From JAQVHD01 sp035369485 (GTDB lineage Bacteria; Patescibacteriota; Minisyncoccia; UBA6257; JAAZHW01), in the NCBI GenBank assembly GCA_035369485.1, contig DAOSMC010000024.1, positions 1 through 5,475 of the forward strand: DNA of 5,475 nt, in the 5' to 3' direction. The first letter of the stretch is position 1. Every line of letters begins with the position of its first letter. Positions 1-5,470 of the stretch are shown piece by piece. Below the pieces are notes generated by a model. It saw nothing but the letters and a program-made list of their open reading frames with translations, was not told the DNA's origin and did not search any database. The position numbers were made by a program, and so were the translations under genes.

Positions 1-789
1 GTTGAGGATGCTGCTTTGATTTTAGAAACCATTGCTGGCAAAGATTCTCATGATGAAACAAGCGAAAATTTTCAATTTCAAGCCCAATCAATTTATGAGC
101 GAAAAGATCTGAAAGGAATAAAAATTGGTTTAGTTAAAGAAATCGAAAGCAATTCGTTTGAAAAAGATTTAGCCATAAGTTATCAAAAAAGTTTGGATTG
201 CTTAAAGCAATTGGGCGCGGCGATAGAAGAAATTTCTATTCCGCATATTTCTTTGAGTTTGCCTTGTTATTATGTTTTGATGCCAGCGGAGGTTAGTAGT
301 AATTTAGCCCGCTTTGATGGCTTGAGATATTCATCATCAGAGAAAACCGGCTCTTTAAAAGATATTTATTTTGAAACGCGCGGTGAATATTTTGGCACCG
401 AGACGAAAAGAAGAATTATTTTGGGTACTTTTGTTTTGTCGAGCGGATATTATGATGCTTATTATTTAAAAGCGCGTCTCGTCCAAGCTTTAATTAAAAA
501 AGAATTTGGAGAAGCTTTTAAAAAAGTTGATTTGTTAGTTTGGCCTACTACTCCTACTCCAGCTTTTAAATTTAACGAAAAATTAAATGATCCATTAGCT
601 ATGTATTTATCCGATATATTTACCGTGCCCGCCAATATCGCTGGCATACCGGCCGTCTCTTTACCAATTTATGGCGAAGGTCAATTGCCCTATGGTTTGC
701 AATTCCTTGCATCCCATTTTCAAGAAGTTAAAATGTTAAATGTCGCTTATTTATTTGAACAAGCTTCAAACTATGGAAAATTTTTATAA
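1..789 (+). CDS. gatA: GatA, Glu-tRNA(Gln)/Asp-tRNA(Asn) amidotransferase subunit A (5' partial)
   Basis: This is the C-terminal 262 residues of the amidase subunit of GatCAB, the cytoplasmic enzyme that takes ammonia from glutamine to convert misacylated Glu-tRNA(Gln) (and often Asp-tRNA(Asn)) into the correct aminoacyl-tRNA. The frame is open from base 1, and VEDAAL at the very start is family sequence, so the gene continues off the left edge; the ATG at 16 is internal. About 220 N-terminal residues are missing compared with the usual ~485, including the Lys-Ser-Ser catalytic triad. Visible family signatures are SSNLARFDGLRY (about residues 99-110), KRRIILGTFVLSSGYYDAYY (about 137-156), the WPTTPTPAF segment, the DPLAMY...PANIAGIPAVSLP core and PYGLQFLA near the end. 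The family assignment is secure. gatB and gatC are not in the window. The stop lies 17 bases inside the next gene, so the two are probably cotranscribed and translationally coupled. Confidence 0.95.
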   Translation, partial: VEDAALILETIAGKDSHDETSENFQFQAQSIYERKDLKGIKIGLVKEIESNSFEKDLAISYQKSLDCLKQLGAAIEEISIPHISLSLPCYYVLMPAEVSSNLARFDGLRYSSSEKTGSLKDIYFETRGEYFGTETKRRIILGTFVLSSGYYDAYYLKARLVQALIKKEFGEAFKKVDLLVWPTTPTPAFKFNEKLNDPLAMYLSDIFTVPANIAGIPAVSLPIYGEGQLPYGLQFLASHFQEVKMLNVAYLFEQASNYGKFL

Positions 790-1312
790 TACTTTAAATT
801 ATTTTTTAGATCAGATTGATCATTTTTTTAGTTTGCCAATTGTCAATAAAATAAAATACATTGTTTTATTTTTAACCTTGATTTTAATTGTGATCTGGGT
901 AATTTTATTAATTAGAACTAATAAAATTAAGGATCAAGTTGAAAAATATAAAACTTTTTGGATGGGTCGGAAACACGAAAAAAAACATTCTGTAGCGGTC
1001 TGGCGCAATATTGAGCATTTGATGTCTGCGGGCGATAAGGAATCATTAAAACAAGCCTTTCTTTTAATGAACGAATTACTCACCGAAGTTTTAAATAGGA
1101 TTGTTTCGTCGGGTGATAATTTAATTGATAAGGTTAAGAATTTAAAAATTGCTGAGATAAGCGAATCAGATAAAGCAAAATTATTAGTTGGCGTTTATGT
1201 TTATGACAAAATTAAAAATGATCCAACTTTTAATTTAGAATCAAATGAGATAGAATTCTTTTTTAAACTCTATCGGCAAATTTTCGTTCAACTCGAACTT
1301 TTAGAAGAATAA
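773..1312 (+). CDS. single-pass membrane-anchored protein of unknown function
   Basis: I do not recognise this 179-residue protein with certainty. It has a short N-terminus, one hydrophobic helix at about residues 28-48 followed by basic residues (R48, K51, K53), then a mostly helical soluble domain of about 125 residues that is probably cytoplasmic (positive-inside rule). The start at 773 is preferred because an upstream in-frame ATG at 740 would add 11 residues and lengthen the overlap with gatA from 17 to 50 bases; neither has a clear Shine-Dalgarno, so the start is uncertain. From memory, the soluble part has the layout of a Patescibacteria family: W77xxI, then a helix pair where that family has an AIIEAD-like motif, then a late segment (KIKNDPTFNL, about 146-155) where it has an RNxxAH-like motif. 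Here the Arg and His are absent, so it would be a diverged member. It ends one base before ftsK, which suggests an envelope or division role, but that is only context. Confidence 0.75.
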   Translation: MENFYNTLNYFLDQIDHFFSLPIVNKIKYIVLFLTLILIVIWVILLIRTNKIKDQVEKYKTFWMGRKHEKKHSVAVWRNIEHLMSAGDKESLKQAFLLMNELLTEVLNRIVSSGDNLIDKVKNLKIAEISESDKAKLLVGVYVYDKIKNDPTFNLESNEIEFFFKLYRQIFVQLELLEE

Positions 1313-1313
1313 T

Positions 1314-3512
1314 ATGGTTAATAAAGCTAATAAAAAGGAAAAAAATAACAAAAAAGAGGATTTAAACGGCTTTTCTGTTCAATTGAAATCAGAGACGAAA
1401 AAAACAATAGTGGGTATTATTTGTTTTGGTTTGGCGATTTTATTTGTTTTAAGTTTTTTCCGTTTAGCAGGGCCTTTCGGATATTTTCTTTACGATACGT
1501 TATATTATCTTTTTGGATGGGTTTATTTTTTTCTGCCGATTATTCTGGTTGGCGCTGGTATTATCTTTATTAGTTCTTTTCGCAGGCATCTTTATTTATC
1601 AACTATTATTGGTCTGCTTTTGATTACTATTGGTCTTTTGGGCATTTCCGATCTAATTAAACCACTTTCTGCTGGTTTATTTGGCGAAGGGATTGGTGTC
1701 CTGGAGCAGGTTTTTGGATTTTGGGGAGGCATTGTTTTTTGTTTGGTGGTATTAGTGGTGGGGTTAGTGGTGGCATTTGAGTGGTCTATTAAATTGAAGA
1801 GAGAAGAATTAAAAATAGTAGATAAAATATCAAAAGGAATGATGCCGGTGGAGCCGGTGAAGAACGTGACTATTAAGACGGGCGAATCAGAAGAGAAAAA
1901 AAATGAATCTAAAACAAAATTAGCAAATGTTATAAAGGAGGAATTGGATAAAGCAGAAAAACGCAAAGCAGAAAAAAATAATAATTTTAAAAAAGAGACA
2001 TTTATTAGTAAATGGAATTTTCCATCACTGGATCTATTGGAACGAGAGAGTGGTCAGCCAACCAGCGGAGATATTAAAGCCAATGTAAACATTATTAAAA
2101 GAACCTTAGCGAATTTTGGAATTCCAGTTGAAATGGGTGAGGTATATGTAGGGCCGACAGTGACGCGTTATACTTTGAAGCCAGCTGAAGGCGTTAAGTT
2201 GGCAAGAATTGTCGCTCTGCAAAATGATCTTTCTTTGGCTTTAGCTGCCCATCCTATTCGAATTGAAGCGCCAATTCCTGGCCAATCACTTGTTGGTATC
2301 GAAGTGCCCAACAAACAAAAATTAATAGTTCGCTTACGGAATTTTGTTGAATCGGATCGTTTTTTAGATAGTGATTTACTAGTTTTTCCTTTAGGTCGAG
2401 ATGTTGCGGGAGAAGCAGTCTTTGTTGATTTAGCCAAGATGCCGCATTTATTGGTTGCTGGAAGCACAGGTTCTGGAAAATCAATCACCATTCATTCGCT
2501 CATCTGTAGTCTTTTATACAAAAACACACCTGAAACGCTCAGATTCCTTTTAATTGATCCCAAAAGAGTAGAGCTGTCTGTTTATAATCGTCTGCCTCAT
2601 CTTATCTCTGATGTTATTACTAATCCTAAAAAAACTATTTTAGCTCTTAGATGGGCAGTTAACGAAATGGATGAGCGTTATAATCAATTGTTGGCTAGTG
2701 ATGTGCGCGACATTAATGGCTATAATCAAAAGATGATGAAACAAAACAAACCCCTGATGCCTTATTTGGTGATTATCATTGATGAATTGGCTGATTTAAT
2801 GGTGGCTTATGGCAGGGAAATTGAAGCGGCTATCGTTCGTTTGGCTCAAATGGCGCGAGCCACTGGTATTCATCTCGTTGTTTCTACGCAGCGACCTTCA
2901 GTAGAAGTAGTGACAGGATTAATCAAAGCTAATATTACTTCGCGCATTGCTCTGCAGGTGGCCAGCCAAGTTGATTCACGAACTATTTTAGATATGGCAG
3001 GAGCGGAACGGCTATTGGGTCGAGGCGATATGCTTTATTTAGCTGGTGATACCTTTAAGCCAAAGCGTATTCAAGGTATTTTCATTTCTGAAAGTGAAGT
3101 GCAAAAAATAGTGAAATATATTATTGAAAACAATAACAATTATGAAGAAACAATAGAAGAATCAATGGATTTTGAAAAAGAATTAGAGAAACAAATGCAG
3201 GAAATTTCTTTAAACGAAAGTGTTGGAAGTGATTTTGAGATGGATGAGCTTTATCCCGAAGCTTATAAATTGGTAGTGAGTAGCGGCAAGGCATCGGCTT
3301 CGTTTTTACAGCGACGATTGCGCGTTGGTTATGCGCGCGCTGCTCGTTTATTAGATCTTTTAGAAGAGCGAGGAGTGATTGGTCCTGGCGAAGGAGCTAA
3401 ACCGAGAGAAGTTTTAATTAAGTCGGATACTAATGCGGCTGATATTTCAGAGGAAGAATATAAAGATGAAATTGACGCGAGTGATGAGACTAATGAAGAA
3501 GTCGAAGAGTAA
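1314..3512 (+). CDS. ftsK: FtsK/SpoIIIE-family DNA translocase
   Basis: This is an ATP-driven double-stranded DNA pump anchored at the division septum, which clears and sorts chromosomes during cell division. The 732 residues are close to B. subtilis SpoIIIE (~790) and far shorter than E. coli FtsK. Visible in order: a basic cytoplasmic N-terminus (1-30); four membrane helices (about 31-49, 63-87, 93-113, 134-155); a Lys/Glu-rich linker (about 160-235); the alpha domain (about 245-340, with GPTVTRYTLKPAEGVKL); the RecA-like beta motor with Walker A GSTGSGKS at 383-390 (K389) and Walker B LVIIIDE ending at D490-E491; the STQRPSVEVVTGLIKANITS segment and ERLLGRGDMLY; and a winged-helix gamma domain (about 645-702, with FLQRRLRVGYARAARLLDLL) that reads polar guide sequences. 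A 30-residue acidic tail (703-732) follows gamma. The ATG is one base after the upstream stop, with weak SD AGAAG at 1303-1307, so translation is probably coupled. All motor motifs are intact and the protein should be functional. Confidence 0.97.
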   Translation: MVNKANKKEKNNKKEDLNGFSVQLKSETKKTIVGIICFGLAILFVLSFFRLAGPFGYFLYDTLYYLFGWVYFFLPIILVGAGIIFISSFRRHLYLSTIIGLLLITIGLLGISDLIKPLSAGLFGEGIGVLEQVFGFWGGIVFCLVVLVVGLVVAFEWSIKLKREELKIVDKISKGMMPVEPVKNVTIKTGESEEKKNESKTKLANVIKEELDKAEKRKAEKNNNFKKETFISKWNFPSLDLLERESGQPTSGDIKANVNIIKRTLANFGIPVEMGEVYVGPTVTRYTLKPAEGVKLARIVALQNDLSLALAAHPIRIEAPIPGQSLVGIEVPNKQKLIVRLRNFVESDRFLDSDLLVFPLGRDVAGEAVFVDLAKMPHLLVAGSTGSGKSITIHSLICSLLYKNTPETLRFLLIDPKRVELSVYNRLPHLISDVITNPKKTILALRWAVNEMDERYNQLLASDVRDINGYNQKMMKQNKPLMPYLVIIIDELADLMVAYGREIEAAIVRLAQMARATGIHLVVSTQRPSVEVVTGLIKANITSRIALQVASQVDSRTILDMAGAERLLGRGDMLYLAGDTFKPKRIQGIFISESEVQKIVKYIIENNNNYEETIEESMDFEKELEKQMQEISLNESVGSDFEMDELYPEAYKLVVSSGKASASFLQRRLRVGYARAARLLDLLEERGVIGPGEGAKPREVLIKSDTNAADISEEEYKDEIDASDETNEEVEE

Positions 3513-3539
3513 TTAATAAAATGATTTACTAATAATTTA

Positions 3540-4217
3540 ATGTTTGGAGAATTTTTATCCCAAAAAATGGAAGAGAAAAATTTTGGCGTTGATGATCTCG
3601 CTCGATTAACGGGCATTCCAGAGCATTACATCAGCGCTTTAATAGAAGAAAATTTCTCTCATTTACCTGCTCATGTCTTTACAAGGGGTTATTTAAAAAA
3701 AATTGCTGCAGTGATAGACACTGACGAAGAAGAATTGTGGCAATTTTATTTAAAGGAATATAACAACTTGATGCCACCACCAGTAGATATGCTACCAACT
3801 AATCGTTTTGAATCAAAAGGCAAAACGATTGCAGAAATATTGAGAGCTTTGCGCTATGTCCCCATCTGGGCTATTATTATTACCGCAATAGGCTTTGTTC
3901 TTTTTCAAAGTAAAAATCTTTTTGGCGAACCTCATTTACAAGTTAATAATCCGGTTTTTGAAAACATAGAAACAGCAGACAATCCATTTATCATTGAAGG
4001 CGAAGGTCAGCCGCATACCTATATTCTACTTAATGGAAAAGAAATTTATCTGAGTGATGATGGCAAATTTTCTGAACCGATTCAATTGAAACCCGGATTA
4101 AATGAAATAATTGTCGAAGCTACGAATCGACTAGGCAAGAAAAAAACAATTACGAGAAATATTTATTTTGAGTCTACGACAACAGCACCAAGCGCTTCTC
4201 CTAACGTTTCGGATTAG
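3540..4217 (+). CDS. RodZ-like transmembrane helix-turn-helix protein with Ig-like outer domain
   Basis: This 225-residue protein has the RodZ layout. Residues 1-75 form a RodZ-type HTH (HTH_25-like): the GEFLSQKMEEKNFGVDDLARLTGIP helices, YISALIEENFSHLPAHVFTRGYLKKIA, then a helix before the linker. A linker (76-106) leads to one membrane helix (about 107-123, YVPIWAIIITAIGFVLF), and an outside domain (about 131-212) is beta-rich with the pattern G(Q)P..Y(I)LLNGKEIYLSDDGKFSEPIQL, then PGLNEIIVEATNRLGKK, typical of bacterial Ig-like/glucodextranase-B-like folds. A Ser/Thr/Pro tail ends it. In the RodZ family the HTH binds MreB and links the cytoskeleton to the wall machinery; no mreB is visible here, so a role in shape or division is inferred. 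The start at 3540 makes the N-terminus match the first HTH helix; no Shine-Dalgarno precedes it. It lies 27 bases after ftsK and is the last gene before a strong terminator. A membrane-bound transcription regulator is the alternative. Confidence 0.82.
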   Translation: MFGEFLSQKMEEKNFGVDDLARLTGIPEHYISALIEENFSHLPAHVFTRGYLKKIAAVIDTDEEELWQFYLKEYNNLMPPPVDMLPTNRFESKGKTIAEILRALRYVPIWAIIITAIGFVLFQSKNLFGEPHLQVNNPVFENIETADNPFIIEGEGQPHTYILLNGKEIYLSDDGKFSEPIQLKPGLNEIIVEATNRLGKKKTITRNIYFESTTTAPSASPNVSD

Positions 4218-4257
4218 ATTAATTAGGAATGTTATCGTGCGGGTTAGATATAAGACG

Positions 4258-4297
4258 GGCTGGCAAATTTTCTTTGAAAATTTGCCAGCCTTTTATT
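4258..4297 (+). terminator. strong intrinsic terminator of the gatA-ftsK-rodZ-like unit
   Basis: A perfect 14-bp stem pairs GGCTGGCAAATTTT (4258-4271) with AAAATTTGCCAGCC (4277-4290). C4272 can also pair with G4276, giving 15 bp and a TTT loop. It is followed at once by TTTTATT. It sits 40 bases after the RodZ-like stop codon. There is no T-run on the opposite side of the stem, so it should act on the + strand only. Confidence 0.9.
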
Positions 4298-4323
4298 GAC
4301 ATTTCCGTCTATAATTTTAAACT
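4296..4323 (+). promoter_or_regulatory. putative sigma-70-type promoter elements for the GlmU-like gene
   Basis: A perfect -35-like TTGACA (4296-4301) begins inside the T-tract of the preceding terminator, and a perfect TATAAT lies at 4310-4315. The spacer between them is only 8 bases, too short for one normal promoter. With TTGACA, the best -10 at normal distance is TAAACT at 4318-4323 (16-base spacer, 4 of 6 matches). With TATAAT there is no good -35 at 16-18 bases and no TGn extension. A promoter is expected here because a terminator lies upstream and a strong ribosome binding site downstream, but which pair is used cannot be settled by eye. Confidence 0.4.
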
Positions 4324-4347
4324 AAAAATAGCAAATTAATATATTAG

Positions 4348-4354
4348 AAGGAGG
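4348..4354 (+). promoter_or_regulatory. strong Shine-Dalgarno of the GlmU-like gene
   Basis: AAGGAGG is followed by a 5-base A spacer and the ATG at 4360. It fixes this start codon. It is the only strong Shine-Dalgarno in the window; the internal genes of the upstream unit have weak or no such sequence and may depend on translational coupling. Confidence 0.88.
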
Positions 4355-4359
4355 AAAAA

Positions 4360-5253
4360 ATGGAACTTTCTTGTTTTATCGGTGATGAAGTTTTTAGAAC
4401 AGAAGATAAATTGAGCCAATATCTGCTAGGGACAGATATTTTAGTAGGCCCTCGTTCAGCCATTTTTCCACCGACTCATTTGGAAGGTGAAATTCGGATT
4501 GGAGCAGAAAATACCATCCGAGCTTCTTATTTAAGAAATGTTAAAACCGAAGAAGAATGTCAAATTCATTATGCTCAAATTTTTGAAAGCGAATTAAGCA
4601 ATGATGTTAAGGTAGAAAATGCCATTATGAAAGAGAGTAAGCTTGGCGCTAAAACATATGTAGGACCAGGCGCTTCTCTTAATCGGGTGATTACTGAAGA
4701 ACGAGTAAAAATCCCCCATGTTTCTTATTTGAGCGATCTTAAAATTAACGCTCAAACTAATATTGCTGCCGGTGTCATTACTTGTAATTTTGATGGAGTA
4801 GAAAAATATAGTTCTGTTGTAGGAAAAAAATGTTTTATTGGTGTAGGTGTTCATTTGATAGCGCCTTGCAACTTAGAAGATGAAGTGTTTGTAAGTGAAG
4901 GAGTTAGTATTTTCCCCCATACCAAAATTAAGCAGCATTCTTTAGTGACTGGATCAGGCAAACAGTATAAAGTTCACGAAAATCGCTGTTTTTATGTACA
5001 AAGTGTGGGATGGATCATTACTCTTTCAAGCGTCAATCCAGATCTGTTTCAACCTATTCAGAAGAAGATTTTTGAATGGAAAGATTTTTTGAAAAATCAG
5101 ACATTATTTGATATTAAAAAATGGTTTTTGGCAACGAATGCGAATTTGGATTTTCAAAAACCGATTGATTATTTAAGAGATCCAGATGAGAAGAAAATGG
5201 AAAAATTAATTAAATTAATAGAACAAAAAATTAAATCCTCAACTATAAGTTGA
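4360..5253 (+). CDS. GlmU-like left-handed beta-helix acyltransferase with helical C-terminal extension
   Basis: This 297-residue protein contains hexapeptide-repeat sequence from about residue 22 to 205 (for example LVGPRSAIFPP, EIRIGAENTIRAS, KLGAKTYVGPGASL) and closely resembles the C-terminal acetyltransferase half of GlmU, which makes N-acetylglucosamine-1-phosphate for peptidoglycan. The GlmU active-site stretch is present: H120 and Y123 (PHVSYLSD), N134 (TNIAAG), N143 and K149 (TCNFDGVEK) line up with E. coli H363, Y366, N377, N386 and K392. F144 replaces Y387 and A136 replaces the usual Gly. The N-terminal uridylyltransferase half is missing, so it is not a bifunctional GlmU. Residues 208-297 lack hexapeptides and look helical; 255-290 recall the MbcA/ParS/Xre (DUF2384-like) domain. 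It may acetylate glucosamine-1-phosphate or another amino sugar, or be a sugar-nucleotide-binding regulator; the substrate is unknown. It is a single-gene unit with its own promoter region, strong SD and terminator. Confidence 0.9.
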   Translation: MELSCFIGDEVFRTEDKLSQYLLGTDILVGPRSAIFPPTHLEGEIRIGAENTIRASYLRNVKTEEECQIHYAQIFESELSNDVKVENAIMKESKLGAKTYVGPGASLNRVITEERVKIPHVSYLSDLKINAQTNIAAGVITCNFDGVEKYSSVVGKKCFIGVGVHLIAPCNLEDEVFVSEGVSIFPHTKIKQHSLVTGSGKQYKVHENRCFYVQSVGWIITLSSVNPDLFQPIQKKIFEWKDFLKNQTLFDIKKWFLATNANLDFQKPIDYLRDPDEKKMEKLIKLIEQKIKSSTIS

Positions 5254-5262
5254 GGATTTTTT
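5233..5262 (+). terminator. intrinsic terminator overlapping the end of the GlmU-like gene
   Basis: A perfect 12-bp stem pairs AAATCCTCAACT (5233-5244) with AGTTGAGGATTT (5248-5259) around an ATA loop, and a T-run (5257-5262) completes it. The TGA stop codon (5251-5253) is inside the descending arm, so the last seven or so codons form part of the hairpin. Confidence 0.9.
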
Positions 5263-5277
5263 ATTTAAGACCTATTT

Positions 5278-5306
5278 TTGGCGGATGTGAGTGCGGATTA
5301 TATAAT
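5278..5306 (+). promoter_or_regulatory. possible promoter with its -10 box at the centre of a palindrome
   Basis: TTGGCG (5278-5283, 4 of 6 matches to TTGACA) is followed by exactly 17 bases and a perfect TATAAT (5301-5306). Transcription would start near 5313 and run toward tRNA-Ala about 85 bases downstream. The box is formed by the AT-rich centre of the palindrome at 5286-5317, so part of the match may be chance. The opposite strand also carries TATAAT but lacks a suitable -35. Confidence 0.4.
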
Positions 5307-5322
5307 CCGCACTCACAGCCGC
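5281..5322. repeat. long palindrome: 32-bp perfect core, 42 bases with one mismatch
   Basis: Bases 5286-5317 are perfectly self-complementary around the centre between 5301 and 5302. The arms continue with GCGG (5281-5284) against CCGC (5319-5322), interrupted only by A5285 facing G5318. Each arm holds a repeated word, GCGGAT at 5281 and 5293, with matching ATCCGC and CCGC on the other side. No T-run follows on either strand, so it is not an ordinary terminator. It could be a dimeric regulator's operator, a dispersed palindromic repeat or a cruciform-forming site. Confidence 0.9.
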
Positions 5323-5361
5323 ACCAACACCGAAAGCAATTTGATTTTTCCAAAGAAAAAG

Positions 5362-5389
5362 TTAAAATAAAACAAAAGAATGCTATTTT
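5362..5389 (+). promoter_or_regulatory. weak candidate promoter next to tRNA-Ala
   Basis: TTAAAA (5362-5367, 4 of 6 to TTGACA) is followed by a 16-base spacer and TATTTT (5384-5389), with TGC just before it giving an extended -10 form. The start point would fall a few bases before the mature tRNA end at 5398. The surrounding sequence is very AT-rich, so chance matches are likely. Confidence 0.3.
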
Positions 5390-5397
5390 CAAAAATT

Positions 5398-5470
5398 GGG
5401 CCTGTAGCTTAGCTGGTAGAGCGCCTCGATGGCATCGAGGAGGTCAGGGGTTCGAGTCCCCTCAGGTCCA
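5398..5470 (+). tRNA. tRNA-Ala (anticodon GGC)
   Basis: All 73 positions fold as a standard cloverleaf. The acceptor stem pairs GGGCCTG with CAGGTCC and has A73 as discriminator. The D arm is GCTT...GAGC. The anticodon stem CCTCG/CGAGG encloses loop ATGGCAT with anticodon GGC at 5431-5433, reading GCC (and GCU by wobble). The T arm is AGGGG-TTCGAGT-CCCCT. The third acceptor pair is G3-U70, the identity mark of alanine tRNA. CCA is not encoded (CTATA follows A73), so the end must be added by CCA-adding enzyme. Confidence 0.98.

Noticed and set aside
740..772. Earlier in-frame ATG at 740 for the small membrane protein
   Set aside because: It would add 11 residues (including MSLIYLNKLQT) that only read through the gatA end, would lengthen the overlap to 50 bases and has no better ribosome binding site; it cannot be fully excluded.
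1592..1966. Open frame on the - strand inside ftsK
   Set aside because: It is antisense to the ftsK membrane and linker region, has low-complexity Ser/Thr/Pro composition and no ribosome binding site or family motif.
2168..2491. Two overlapping - strand open frames opposite the FtsK alpha domain and Walker A
   Set aside because: The + strand encodes a clear conserved domain here and the reverse frames show no recognisable protein features.
4594..4854. - strand open frame inside the GlmU-like gene
   Set aside because: It lies opposite the conserved catalytic stretch of the beta-helix and has no supporting signals.
5251..5253. Alternative genetic code with TGA as glycine
   Set aside because: This TGA falls in a terminator and ends the protein at a sensible point, so it fits an ordinary stop codon.
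5286..5317. Palindrome as a rho-independent terminator
   Set aside because: There is no T-run after the stem on either strand, and a proper terminator already lies at 5233-5262.
5281..5322. Palindrome as a dif/Xer recombination site
   Set aside because: dif-like sites have 11-base arms ending in ATAA and TTAT around a 6-base spacer; here the core is a continuous perfect palindrome with the AT words in the wrong order.
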